This document shows, piece by piece, positions 46,009 to 55,319 of a stretch of 64,000 nt of DNA. This DNA comes from Fimbriimonadaceae bacterium. GTDB lineage: Bacteria; Armatimonadota; Fimbriimonadia; Fimbriimonadales; Fimbriimonadaceae. The stretch covers positions 28,037 to 92,036 of the forward strand of contig JADLBH010000011.1 in the NCBI GenBank assembly GCA_020847855.1, read 5' to 3'. A program made the translations under genes and the position numbers. Under the pieces are notes generated by a model. It did no database searches and had not been told where the DNA came from. It saw only the letters and a program-made list of their open reading frames with translations. Within the stretch, counting starts at the first letter, position 1. Every line of letters begins with the position of its first letter.

Positions 46009-48321
46009 CTAGCGTGAAGTGCGGTAGCGGAACGGCTTGCTCAGTACGACCCCTCGAATCAGCTCGCCCATGCGAAGCTTGTTCTCGAGGCACCGGTCGC
46101 GGATCGCGTTCAGGTGGACCCTGTCCTCGGGTCGGGGACCCCTTCCCAGGGCATAGGTGAAGAGCTGGGCCCCGAGGTGCCGCACGAATTCCCCTTCGCG
46201 GGCGAGGATCGCCCGCTTGAGCCCGATTGGGCCCTCGATTTTGGTCCCGTCGGGGAGGTCGCCCCCTCGCTCGACGGGGAAACCGCCCTCGTCTAACTTC
46301 CGTGCTCGACCGATCGCGTCGAACGATTCCAAGGAGAACCCGATGGGATCCATGGCGCGGTGGCATCCCGCGCATGCGGGATCTCGAAGGTGTCGCGACA
46401 TCCTCTCACGGATCGTGAAGGCACGAACCGAGTCGCTGTCGTCCGCAATGACGCCTACGTTGGGCGGGGGTGGGGGCAAGGGCGTCCCCAAGACCTGCTC
46501 GAGGACGAACTTGCCCCGCTTCACCGGCGAGGTTCGGTTGGGGTTGCTTGTGACCGTTAGAACCGATGCATGCCCCAGAACGCCGAGCCTGCGCTCCGGC
46601 GGGAGCTCGTAGCGCTGCCAAGCGTCGGACTTGGGCTCGATCCCATAGTGGCGCGCAAGCGCACCATCGAGCTCCGTGGTGGCCGATGCCACGAACTCGG
46701 TGACGGGCAGGTTCTCCCGCACGATCCGCGCGAAGAGGCGAAGGGTCTCTTCGATCATCGCGTCCCGTAGTTCGGGAGAGAAACTTGGGAACGTCTTCTT
46801 GTCCGGCTGAGTGATCGCGAGCTTGCGCAGCAAAAGCCATTGGGTGGCGAAGCCCTCGGCCAGGCCTCGGGACCTCGGGTCCCTCAGCATCCGTTCCACC
46901 TGCTTGCCCAGTTCCTCGGGCCTCGTCAGCGTCCCGCTCTTTGCCGAATCCAGCAAGGCTTGGTCCGGAAGGCTCGCCCACAAGAAGTAGGAGAGCCGGG
47001 TCGCAAGCTCGTAGGGATCGAGCGCGAGGTCGCCCTGCGCATCCGGCTTGCCGGTGCCGAACTCGGGGCGGAACAGGAAGCTTGGTGAGGACAAGGTGTA
47101 AACGATGCCGGCCTGAACCGCGCCCTCCCAATCCACGCCGTCCTTGCGGGCACGGTCGAACACCCCGCGAACAGCCTTGCGTTGCGGTTCTTCCAGCGGG
47201 CGCCGGAACGCTCGCTCGGCAAGTCGGGCGAGGGCGAGCCGCGCCCGCTCCTCTGGGTCGCTCGTCGCACTCAGGCCCGAGAACAGCCGGTCCCGAGCCG
47301 CGGATCCCTGCACGGCCGCCGTTTCTTGCCTCAGCTCCACCCACGAGACGACCAGGTTGCGGTCACGCTGGGCCGGGTCGCTGTGCGAAGGATTGTAATA
47401 GTCGTTCACGAAGGATACGTCCACGCGAGTCTCACCTTGCTTGAGGTCAAGAGGGATCTCCACGATGAGCGGTGCCGAGCGGCTCGACTTGACCTCGACG
47501 GTCCCGTAGCCCTGCCCGCCGACGCGGATTGCGGCCTTTGCGGGCTCGGGGCCTGCTTGCTGGGCCCAGAGTGCGACCCGGAGCCTCCCAGTGCCTGGAG
47601 AAGTCAAAAACGCCGTGGTTGCCGTGCCGTTCGCGAAGAGGTTCAGCTCGCCGTCCTCCGTGGGTCTGGAGTTCTCGGGGCCCGAAAGGTCCGAACCCTG
47701 CCGGAGAACGGTCGGTGTCGCTTTCGTCGGGACGACCTCCGCCGCGATGCTCTCTGCACTCGCCAAGTACTTCTCGAAGAGGAGCGGGGAGGTGCTGAGC
47801 ACGTCGCCGATCGTGTCGAAACCGTATCCCACGTCATCGTTGGGGAAGTCTGGCGCAAGCTTGGCCTCTACGCCGAGCAAGTCGCGGACGCTGTTCGAGT
47901 ATTCGAGGCGGTTGAGCCTCCTTACGGTCACTCTCCCCGCCCCGGCGTCGGCTGCGGCCTCCGAGGCGATTGCCTCGAAGAGTGCGGCGACCGAATCCAC
48001 CTCCTCTCGGGTGAGCGGTGCCGAGCCTGCGGGAGGCATGTGCCTGGTTCTCACGTAGAGCAGGGCCTTTTCCGCGAGACCTGGGGCAGTTGCGAGAGCC
48101 TTGGCGCCCCGCATCGCGGACAAATCGAGCTTGCCCGGCGGGTTCGTGCCCTGGTGGCAGGTCGCACACTTGGCGGCGATCACCTTTCCAGCCCGCTGGG
48201 CGAAGAGCCGCTCCGACTCCTGCCTCGTCGGCTCCGTTCGGCGCCTAGGCTCGGAGGCGAGGCCTAGGACGAGCGTGCTTGCGCTCAGGAGGATCAGGGC
48301 ATGGCGAAGGCACGGGCCCAC
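46009..48321 (-). CDS. DUF1592-family cytochrome c protein (DUF1587/1592/1588/1585 domains)
   Basis: 770 residues with a signal peptide (LILLSASTLVLGLAS). A heme motif CATCH (in KCATCHQG) lies near residue 52, then the planctomycete-type cytochrome domains: RLNRLEYSNSVRDLLG (DUF1587), ELATRLSYFLWASLPD (DUF1592), and a C-terminal CAGCHRAMDPIGFSLE with a second heme motif, ending near ALGRGPRPED (DUF1585). Probably a periplasmic electron-transfer or oxidative enzyme acting with the DUF1552 protein. Start GTG 48321. Confidence 0.9.
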   Translation of the reverse strand: MGPCLRHALILLSASTLVLGLASEPRRRTEPTRQESERLFAQRAGKVIAAKCATCHQGTNPPGKLDLSAMRGAKALATAPGLAEKALLYVRTRHMPPAGSAPLTREEVDSVAALFEAIASEAAADAGAGRVTVRRLNRLEYSNSVRDLLGVEAKLAPDFPNDDVGYGFDTIGDVLSTSPLLFEKYLASAESIAAEVVPTKATPTVLRQGSDLSGPENSRPTEDGELNLFANGTATTAFLTSPGTGRLRVALWAQQAGPEPAKAAIRVGGQGYGTVEVKSSRSAPLIVEIPLDLKQGETRVDVSFVNDYYNPSHSDPAQRDRNLVVSWVELRQETAAVQGSAARDRLFSGLSATSDPEERARLALARLAERAFRRPLEEPQRKAVRGVFDRARKDGVDWEGAVQAGIVYTLSSPSFLFRPEFGTGKPDAQGDLALDPYELATRLSYFLWASLPDQALLDSAKSGTLTRPEELGKQVERMLRDPRSRGLAEGFATQWLLLRKLAITQPDKKTFPSFSPELRDAMIEETLRLFARIVRENLPVTEFVASATTELDGALARHYGIEPKSDAWQRYELPPERRLGVLGHASVLTVTSNPNRTSPVKRGKFVLEQVLGTPLPPPPPNVGVIADDSDSVRAFTIRERMSRHLRDPACAGCHRAMDPIGFSLESFDAIGRARKLDEGGFPVERGGDLPDGTKIEGPIGLKRAILAREGEFVRHLGAQLFTYALGRGPRPEDRVHLNAIRDRCLENKLRMGELIRGVVLSKPFRYRTSR

Positions 48322-48340
48322 TACGCCTAGTGTAGCCGCG

Positions 48341-49201
48341 CTAGGCCCGTCCCAGGATCGCGTCCATCGCGCGGGAGGCGTTCTCCACCCTCACCATCGG
48401 GTGGTGGCGGTAGCCAGGAATCATCTCCGCAACGGCCGGACCTTGATATCCGATCTCCTCCAAGGCGGCCGTCACCTCGGGCCAGTCCACGTCCCCTTCG
48501 AGCAGGTCCACAAAGCCGTCTGCGGTACCGACGGCACGCCGAAAGTCCTTGAAATGTACGCCCACGACCCTGGGCCCCAGGTGCCGCAGCCAGTCCTGCG
48601 GGTAGCCGAACGGAAGAATGTTGCCGACGTCCACATAGGCACCGATCCAAGGTGATTGGAAGGAGTCTACGAAGTCGGCTACCTCGGCAGGGCTGAGCAG
48701 GAACTTGTTCCACACGTTCTCGATCCCGAGGCGCACCTGATGGGCTGCAGCAACGGGCAGCACCTCGGCCAGGCCTTCCCGCGCATAGCGCAGAACCTCT
48801 GCATAGGGTTGGCGGGCGCGATCGGGGAGAAAGAACACGTCCACAGCCCCAGGGATCGTAAGGAGCGTCTTCGCCCCCAATCGGGACGCGATCCTGACCA
48901 TGGACTTGAGGTCTGCGACGGCGGTGGCCCGGAGCTCCGGTTCCGCGCTCGCGAGGTTTCGCTCCCAATAGAGGCCGCTCGCCAAGCTGCCGAGACTGAT
49001 CCCGAGCGTGCTCGCCGTGGTCTTGATCTCGTCGAGCCGCTCGTCGCCCGCGTCCACCCCGAGGGAGGTGCCAGCAGGGCCGACCGCGAGCTCCACCCCC
49101 TCATATCCAAGCGCCATCCCAAGGTGGATCGCCTCGATGGGGTCGAGTGTGCCTTCGAGGCCACCGGGGAACGACCAATAGTTGACCGACTTTACAACCA
49201 T
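48341..49201 (-). CDS. Sugar phosphate isomerase/epimerase (TIM barrel)
   Basis: 286 residues from ATG 49201. The metal-site pattern LGIENVWNKF, IGAYVDVGNI, VVGVHFKDF and AVAEMIPGY marks the AP-endonuclease-2 fold. The substrate is not known, though the adjoining sugar importer suggests uptake-linked sugar or inositol catabolism. It lies 20 bp downstream of the ABC permease gene and 19 bp upstream of the DUF1592 gene, all on the minus strand. Confidence 0.87.
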   Translation of the reverse strand: MVVKSVNYWSFPGGLEGTLDPIEAIHLGMALGYEGVELAVGPAGTSLGVDAGDERLDEIKTTASTLGISLGSLASGLYWERNLASAEPELRATAVADLKSMVRIASRLGAKTLLTIPGAVDVFFLPDRARQPYAEVLRYAREGLAEVLPVAAAHQVRLGIENVWNKFLLSPAEVADFVDSFQSPWIGAYVDVGNILPFGYPQDWLRHLGPRVVGVHFKDFRRAVGTADGFVDLLEGDVDWPEVTAALEEIGYQGPAVAEMIPGYRHHPMVRVENASRAMDAILGRA

Positions 49202-49221
49202 GTCACGCGGAGGATACTGAG

Positions 49222-50049
49222 TCAGCCCTTGAGCGCGCCCGCAGTCATGGCCTGCTGCACCCGGTCGCGGAACAAAGCGTAGACCAGGATCACGGGCGCC
49301 ATCACGATCACCAAGGCGGCGAAGAGAGCGCCCCAGTCGGCCTCGTACTGCTGGGTCATCGTGAGATTGGCAAGCCCGACCGGTAGCGTGAAGCCCGCCT
49401 GCGAGGTGAGGAGCACCTTGGCCAAGGCATACTCGTTCCACAGTCCGATGCCGGCAAAGATCCCTACCACGGCCAGGCCGGGCTTGACCAGCGGAAGCAT
49501 CACGCGCCAGAACGTGCTCGCGTGGGTGCAACCGTCCATCATGGACGCTTCGATCAACTCATCGGGAACGGAATCGAAGAAGCCGCCCAGCACGAACACC
49601 GTGAAGGGAAGGGAATAGGCGACGTAGACGAGGATCAGGCCCCAAAGGGTGTCCACGCCCTTGAGGTCGCGCAAGAGCATGAACAGGGGCACGATGACGA
49701 GCAGGTGCGGGAACATCATGCCGCCCATGAACCCGCCGAAGACCAGACCGTGCCCCCGGAACCGGTACTTCGAGAGAACGTACGCCGCCATCGCTCCGAT
49801 CGGCAGGAGGATCGCAAGGGTCGCGAGGGAGGCAACGAGGCTGTTCACGAAGCCCGAGCCGATCCCGGTGGTCCCCCAGGCCTTGGCAAAGTTGCCCCAC
49901 GCGGGTTGGGTCGGCAGGCTCCAGGGGGAGGCCGGGATCATGTAACCGGGCTTGATCGAAGAGACCACGACCCAGGCGATGGGCCCGGCCGTGCCCACGA
50001 AGAGCAGGAAACCGGCGAGGGCTCCGAGGATCCGACCGAAAGTCCTCAT
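49222..50049 (-). CDS. Carbohydrate ABC transporter permease (MalG type)
   Basis: 275 residues with about six TM segments. The EAA loop is in DELIEASMMDGCTHASTFW, where it contacts the ATPase. It overlaps the partner permease gene by 4 bp. No ATPase gene is found in the window, so a shared MsmK/UgpC-type ATPase encoded elsewhere is probably used (common for this class). Confidence 0.9.
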   Translation of the reverse strand: MRTFGRILGALAGFLLFVGTAGPIAWVVVSSIKPGYMIPASPWSLPTQPAWGNFAKAWGTTGIGSGFVNSLVASLATLAILLPIGAMAAYVLSKYRFRGHGLVFGGFMGGMMFPHLLVIVPLFMLLRDLKGVDTLWGLILVYVAYSLPFTVFVLGGFFDSVPDELIEASMMDGCTHASTFWRVMLPLVKPGLAVVGIFAGIGLWNEYALAKVLLTSQAGFTLPVGLANLTMTQQYEADWGALFAALVIVMAPVILVYALFRDRVQQAMTAGALKG

Positions 50050-50936
50050 GCGCGGGCCGCCGTCGGATCGCGCCGGAACCAGAAGAGGACGGCAAGGCTG
50101 ATCGCCATGACCACGAGGAAGTTGGCGACTGCGATGCTCGTCGCGTAGCCGAATCGGCTCACCTCGAACCCCTGCTCATAGAGATAGGTGAGCATGGTCT
50201 CGGTGGCCCGGTCCGGATCACCGCCCCTCGTCATCACGATCACCAAGGCGAAGGTGTTCACCACGTTCACGACCGTATAGACCACGGCCACTCGCTTGAT
50301 GGGCCAGAGCATCGGCCAAGTGACGTGCCAGAACCGGTGGAGCCGTACAGAGCCGTCGAGCTCCGCCGCCTCGTTCACCTCGGCGGGAAGCGACTTGAGA
50401 CCAGAAGCGAAGAGCAGGGAATAGAAGCCGAGCGCATACCAGACGAACGCAGCCGCGACCCCGCCCAGCGCGGTCTGGGGCTCGCCCAGCCATGCCCGCT
50501 CCCACGAACCCAGTCCGACCGCCCGAAGCAAGTTGTTCACGAGACCGATCTGGGGCGAGAGCAAGAAGTACCAGATGATGGCGACGACGACGAGAGAGAC
50601 TGCCTGTGGGTAGAGATAGATCGAGCGAATCGCACGGGCCCAACGGGTCTCCTCGTTCACGACATGCCCGAGGCCCACACCCCCTGCGATGAGGGCGACG
50701 CCACAGACGACGATCAAGATCAAGGTGTTGCGAACCGAGGTCCAAAACACCGGATCGGCAGCCAGCCGCTGGAAGTTGTCGGCCCCGACGAACTTCTTGA
50801 CCGGGGAGAGCCCCGACCATTGGAACGTGGAGAGATGGAGCGACTGGACCAAGGGCCAGAGCACGAAGACGAGGTAAAGCAAGCCCGCAGGGGCTAAGAA
50901 CCCGAGCACGAATGGGCCCTGTCCCTTGCGTCGCAT
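50046..50936 (-). CDS. Carbohydrate ABC transporter permease (MalF/UgpA type)
   Basis: 296 residues with about six TM segments. The EAA loop is in SLPAEVNEAAELDGSVRLHRF. It pairs with the MalG-type permease downstream (4-bp overlap) and is 3 bp from the upstream binding-protein gene. Confidence 0.9.
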   Translation of the reverse strand: MRRKGQGPFVLGFLAPAGLLYLVFVLWPLVQSLHLSTFQWSGLSPVKKFVGADNFQRLAADPVFWTSVRNTLILIVVCGVALIAGGVGLGHVVNEETRWARAIRSIYLYPQAVSLVVVAIIWYFLLSPQIGLVNNLLRAVGLGSWERAWLGEPQTALGGVAAAFVWYALGFYSLLFASGLKSLPAEVNEAAELDGSVRLHRFWHVTWPMLWPIKRVAVVYTVVNVVNTFALVIVMTRGGDPDRATETMLTYLYEQGFEVSRFGYATSIAVANFLVVMAISLAVLFWFRRDPTAARA

Positions 50937-50939
50937 GGC

Positions 50940-52256
50940 TTACGAGGCGACCTTGTACTTGGTGACCGTGCTGTCGTTCCGTGTCTTGGTGGCGGCGGCC
51001 TCGCACCGCTCGACGAACTGCTCAGGAGTGAGCTGCCCGTTCAAGAGGGACGTGATCGCGCCCTCGATCTCCTCTTGCATCGCGGGATACCACGTGCGAT
51101 ACTGCACGGACCACACGGTCTTGCTGCCTGCCAGGGCCCGAGCCGGCGCCTCGAGCGAGGGGGGCATGTCGGTGTCGTCGCTCCCGACGATCGCCATGAG
51201 CGTCCCTTTCTCCCGTACGAACTTCTTCGCCTCGTCGAGAGACGTGAGGTAGCGGAAGAACTCGATCGCTTGCTTGGGGTGCTTGGCCGCAGTCGGCACC
51301 ATCCACGGCTCGATACCGATGAGCAGGGCGGTGGGGTCGCCCTTGCCTCCGGCTACGTCCGGAACCGGCATGAACGCCACCTGCGCTCCGGGAGGCATCG
51401 TGCTCTTCATCTCGGATTCTAGCCAGGAGCCGCACGGAACCATGGCGGCCTTGCCGTTCAAGAACTGGGTCTGCGCCTCGGTGTGGCTCATCGCGACGGA
51501 GCCCTTGAGGAAGAAGCCCTTGTCGCGGAGCTCGGCGATCATCTGTGCGGCGCGCAACATCGCAGGCGAGGACCAAGCACCAGGCTCAAGGTTCTGGGCG
51601 GCGTTCACCGCTTCGATCCCCCCGACCGAGCAGGCCCACGGCAGCAGCATCCCCTCGATCATGTAGTACGGGTATTGGCCCTGGAAAGCGATGGGGGCCA
51701 CGCCCTTCGCCTTGCACTTCTCCCCAAATGCGAGGAGCTCGTCCCAAGTCTGCGGCGGTGTCCATCCGTTCTTTGCGAAGACGCCGGGGTCGTACCACCA
51801 ACCGTAGATCATGACGTAGAGCGGGAGCATGTACGTCTTCCCGTCCTTCTGGCAAAGTTCGAGAAGCCCTGGCCGGAACGTGCTCCTCCACGGTTCGTCG
51901 CTCTTGTACGCCTTCTCGTCCAAGGCGGAGTCCAACTCGAGCAGGGCGCCGTCGTTCACAAGGGCCCAATGATCCATTCCCCACCCAGGGAACATGAGGT
52001 CAGGCACATCGCCCGCGACGAGGCGGGGGCGAAGGGCCTCCCAAACGCGCGGGTCGCCCGCAACCGTGACCTGGACGTTCGGATTGAGCTTGCTGTACTC
52101 CTCGCCCGCCTGTTGGAAGAAGTCAATCCCGTAGCCGCCTTGGAAGGCCTGAACCTCGACTTTCACCTTGCCGCCGGGTGCGCCCGACCCCGAAGGGCCG
52201 CATCCGGCCACGATGAGTAGTGAGCTGAGGGCGAGCACGAGAGGGATGGGTCTCAT
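50940..52256 (-). CDS. Sugar ABC transporter substrate-binding lipoprotein
   Basis: 438 residues from ATG 52256, which gives a lipoprotein signal ending in LIVAGC. The mature protein has the extracellular solute-binding family 1 layout: KVKVEVQAFQGG, PDLMFPGWGMDH, GKTYMLPLYVM, AAMVPCGSWLESEM. It captures a sugar or oligosaccharide. It is the first gene of the uptake operon and is divergent from the SARP-like regulator. Confidence 0.9.
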   Translation of the reverse strand: MRPIPLVLALSSLLIVAGCGPSGSGAPGGKVKVEVQAFQGGYGIDFFQQAGEEYSKLNPNVQVTVAGDPRVWEALRPRLVAGDVPDLMFPGWGMDHWALVNDGALLELDSALDEKAYKSDEPWRSTFRPGLLELCQKDGKTYMLPLYVMIYGWWYDPGVFAKNGWTPPQTWDELLAFGEKCKAKGVAPIAFQGQYPYYMIEGMLLPWACSVGGIEAVNAAQNLEPGAWSSPAMLRAAQMIAELRDKGFFLKGSVAMSHTEAQTQFLNGKAAMVPCGSWLESEMKSTMPPGAQVAFMPVPDVAGGKGDPTALLIGIEPWMVPTAAKHPKQAIEFFRYLTSLDEAKKFVREKGTLMAIVGSDDTDMPPSLEAPARALAGSKTVWSVQYRTWYPAMQEEIEGAITSLLNGQLTPEQFVERCEAAATKTRNDSTVTKYKVAS

Positions 52257-52324
52257 CACTAGGGTGGAAGATACCCGCACTCGCAAAGATCAGAACTTTC
52301 CTAGAAAAATCAGAATCTCTTCAA

Positions 52325-52330
52325 TATAAT
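52325..52330 (+). promoter_or_regulatory. -10 element (TATAAT) of the SARP-like regulator gene
   Basis: A consensus TATAAT ends 16 bp before ATG 52347. Transcription would begin near 52337, so a GTG start at 52332 would lie outside the mRNA. The -35 region is not obvious. The spacer between this gene and the divergent binding-protein gene is about 90 bp. Confidence 0.5.
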
Positions 52331-52346
52331 AGTGTCGAACGGCCCT

Positions 52347-55313
52347 ATGAAGGGAGCTTCCACGAAGAAGATCAAGTCCAAGGGAGTTATGCACCCACAG
52401 CCGTGGCGTGTCGAGCTCCTGGGCGGAATCCTCGCGGAGCGAGGCACGAGGCGCACCACGAAGTTCTCGACACGCCAGACCGCGGGGCTCCTCGCGCTGC
52501 TCGCTCAGGCCGCACCGCTCGGAGTGCCGCGCGACGAGGTCACCGCGAGACTTTGGGGCGAAGGAGACCGCCAGACCCTCCGCAACCGGCTGAGCCAAGC
52601 CGTTTCGACGCTGCGCAAGCTCTTGGAGTCTGGGGAGGAGAGGGTCTTTTCGAGCACCCACTTTGCCTTGGCCTTCAAGCCTGGCACGGTGACCGTGGAC
52701 GTCCACGAGTTCGAGGCAACCATGGAGCGCTTGGCTTCGGCAGAGGACGCGGACGAACGGCTGGAGCTCGCGGTACAAGCGGCAGCACTCTACAAGGGCG
52801 ACTACCTCGCCGGCTACAGGTTCCCTTGGGCCGAAGCGGATCGTTCGCGCCTCAAGTCCATGCTCCTCATCGCGCTGGACGTCGCGATCCAAGGGCATGA
52901 GGAGGCAGGTCGCATCCAGCGCGCCGTGGACGTTGCCTTTCGCCGCTTGCACGCGGAGCCTGCCGACCCGGCGTCCTTGCTCAAGCTTTGCGGGCTACTC
53001 TTGAAGTTCGGGAGGCCGTCTCAGGTCGCCCAACTGATCCACGCCCACGAGGCCAGGCTCCCTGAAGGCACCCGGCTCGACCCGGCACTGGAGGCCGTTC
53101 GGGCCCAAGCCGTTGCCCTGCCTCGGTCCGGCACAAGAGAACTCGATCCGAGCGTGCAGGTCTCGCACTCGTTCCGTCCCAATCCTCTGCCAGCGTATCC
53201 CAAGCCGATCGTTGGGCGCGAGGTCGAGTTGTCGAGGCTGGGGGAGGTCCTGTCGGGCTCGGAGCGTCGCCTTGTTTCCGTCACCGGCATGGGTGGCTCG
53301 GGGAAGTCCAGGGTGGCGGTGGCGGCGGCGGAGGAACATATCGAGCGGAACGGCGGGTGGGTAGCGTATATGACCGTCGGGAGTGGTGCTCCGTTACTCT
53401 CCTCAATCGGGACTTCGCTCGGTCTCGGGAGTACTGACCGGATCGAGGGGATCGCAGACGCGGTCGGCGCAGGAACGAGCGGCCTCCTGGTCGTGGATGA
53501 GGCGGAGCACCTGGACAAGGCGGCCGTCAAGGCCGTTGACCAGTTGTTGACGGCACTGCCGAAGCTCAAGGTCTTGGCAACGAGTCGCGCCCCACTCGAG
53601 TTGCCCATGGAGGCGGTTTTCCCGCTCTCACCGCTGAGGGTCGCCAAACTGCCTGGAGAGGAGGCATCCCCGGCTGCCAGACTCTTCCTTGAGTGCTTGG
53701 ATCGGCCCGAGTCCCTCAAGCCGAGCGACCTCGATGCGGTGCAGGAGTTCTGCGAAATGGTGGACGGCCTGCCCCTTTCCATCAAGCTTGCCGCAGGCTG
53801 GGTAAGGGTCCTTTCGGTCTCCGAGATCGTGGAACGCTTGCAGCACGAGCCCGCGATCCTGCGAGACGCCTCACTGCCCCCGACGTCGCGGCACGCCTCA
53901 GTCCAGCACGTCGTCTCCTCGACCCTCGACCTTATCAAGGAACCCACTCGATCCGTAATGTCTCGGATCGCCGCTTTCGAGGGCCCGTTCGCCCCAGCCA
54001 TTCTCGACCGGGTGGCGGGGTCAGGCACTCTAACGAGCCTCTTGGAGCTGGAGGCGATCGGTGTCCTGCACCAGGCGGGCTCGGTCGCAGATCGGACGAT
54101 GATGGCGATGCTGGGTACGGTTCGACGCGTCGTGAGGGAGAGATGGACCGACGAAGAGCGGGCCACCGCGTTGGAGAGCCATCGCTCCGTGATGCTCGCC
54201 GATGCCCTGATGCACGCTGGGGACACCGAGAAGGGACGCAACGATGGTGCGCTCGCCGCCCACTTTGCCGAGCACGTCGCCGCGATCCGCCGCTCGATCG
54301 AGCTGGGATGGGCTGACGATGCGGTCCGGCACGCGACCGTGGTCTCGCGGATCTGTGAGACCGGAGGGACGAGTCGCGGATGCACCGAGCTGCTCGAGGC
54401 AGCTTTGGGCATGGATGGGATCACGGACGCCTTCGCGCTTCGGGGCCGCGCTGTGCTCGCCCGCCTCTACTGGGTCGGTTCAGAGTACGCCAAGGCAAAG
54501 GAACTGGCTTCCCGACTGCTCCAGGAGGCCCACAAGGCGGGGAACTTCGAGGCCGAGACCGTGTCCACGTCCGTGTTGCAGATGGAAGCGCACCGGGTCG
54601 GCGACTATGCCACGAGCGAGTCGCTCCTCCAATCGAGTCTCGACGCCGCTCTCGGACGCAACGATCACGACGGGGCGGCCCGAAGTTGGCTCGGCCTCGG
54701 CAACCTCGCCATGGAACGCATGGAGTGGAGCGAGGCCGAAGAGGCATACTCGAACTCATTGGAGTCGGCTCGGAGGGCCCAAGCGACCGACCGCAGGATC
54801 GCGGCCCACGTGAACCTCGCACATCTCGCCATGGCCACCCAGCGCCACCTGGCTGCAGTCGAATTCGCGCGTCGGGCGTTGCGGTTGGTCGCTGAGTCTC
54901 CCGGCTTTGCGCGACTGGGCGCCGCAGCCAACGTGGTGGCGACCCAAGCCCATGCCGCGTTGGGCGATAGGAGCGAGGCCCTGGAGTCTCTCGAGCGGGC
55001 CCTCGAAACTCCGCCGGAGTCCGGTCGCGAGCTCGTCGCCCTTCTCACCGCCGCCGCCGATGCCTCGATCGTGGCCTCGCAGGCAAGGCTGGGGGCGCAG
55101 TTGCTCGGGTTCATAGACGGCTACGTCGCGAAGTGGGAGAACCCTGGAGGGCTCGAAGGGGCCAACCGAGCCGCGATCGCCGCCCGTTGCGAGGCGGAGA
55201 TTGGCGAGAAGCCCTTTGAAAGCCTCTATATGGCAGGGAAGGTGATTGGGCGGGAGCAAGCTCTCGACCTGGCCAGGCAAGTTGCCCACAACGGGACCGC
55301 CTGCGTGGTGTAA
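52347..55313 (+). CDS. SARP/AfsR-like regulator with BTAD, P-loop ATPase and TPR domains
   Basis: 988 residues from ATG 52347. The N-terminal winged helix and bacterial transcriptional activator domain (BTAD) span about residues 25-235 (…RLWGEGDRQTLRNRLSQAV…). Walker A GMGGSGKSRVAV is at about 315-325 and Walker B LLVVDEAEHLD at about 380. The C-terminal third consists of TPR-like helix pairs. It is an AfsR-type signal-integrating activator, rarer outside Actinobacteria. Its place beside the sugar importer suggests that it regulates that operon (inference). ATG 52389 is an alternative start. Confidence 0.82.
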   Translation: MKGASTKKIKSKGVMHPQPWRVELLGGILAERGTRRTTKFSTRQTAGLLALLAQAAPLGVPRDEVTARLWGEGDRQTLRNRLSQAVSTLRKLLESGEERVFSSTHFALAFKPGTVTVDVHEFEATMERLASAEDADERLELAVQAAALYKGDYLAGYRFPWAEADRSRLKSMLLIALDVAIQGHEEAGRIQRAVDVAFRRLHAEPADPASLLKLCGLLLKFGRPSQVAQLIHAHEARLPEGTRLDPALEAVRAQAVALPRSGTRELDPSVQVSHSFRPNPLPAYPKPIVGREVELSRLGEVLSGSERRLVSVTGMGGSGKSRVAVAAAEEHIERNGGWVAYMTVGSGAPLLSSIGTSLGLGSTDRIEGIADAVGAGTSGLLVVDEAEHLDKAAVKAVDQLLTALPKLKVLATSRAPLELPMEAVFPLSPLRVAKLPGEEASPAARLFLECLDRPESLKPSDLDAVQEFCEMVDGLPLSIKLAAGWVRVLSVSEIVERLQHEPAILRDASLPPTSRHASVQHVVSSTLDLIKEPTRSVMSRIAAFEGPFAPAILDRVAGSGTLTSLLELEAIGVLHQAGSVADRTMMAMLGTVRRVVRERWTDEERATALESHRSVMLADALMHAGDTEKGRNDGALAAHFAEHVAAIRRSIELGWADDAVRHATVVSRICETGGTSRGCTELLEAALGMDGITDAFALRGRAVLARLYWVGSEYAKAKELASRLLQEAHKAGNFEAETVSTSVLQMEAHRVGDYATSESLLQSSLDAALGRNDHDGAARSWLGLGNLAMERMEWSEAEEAYSNSLESARRAQATDRRIAAHVNLAHLAMATQRHLAAVEFARRALRLVAESPGFARLGAAANVVATQAHAALGDRSEALESLERALETPPESGRELVALLTAAADASIVASQARLGAQLLGFIDGYVAKWENPGGLEGANRAAIAARCEAEIGEKPFESLYMAGKVIGREQALDLARQVAHNGTACVV

Positions 55314-55319
55314 TCAGAC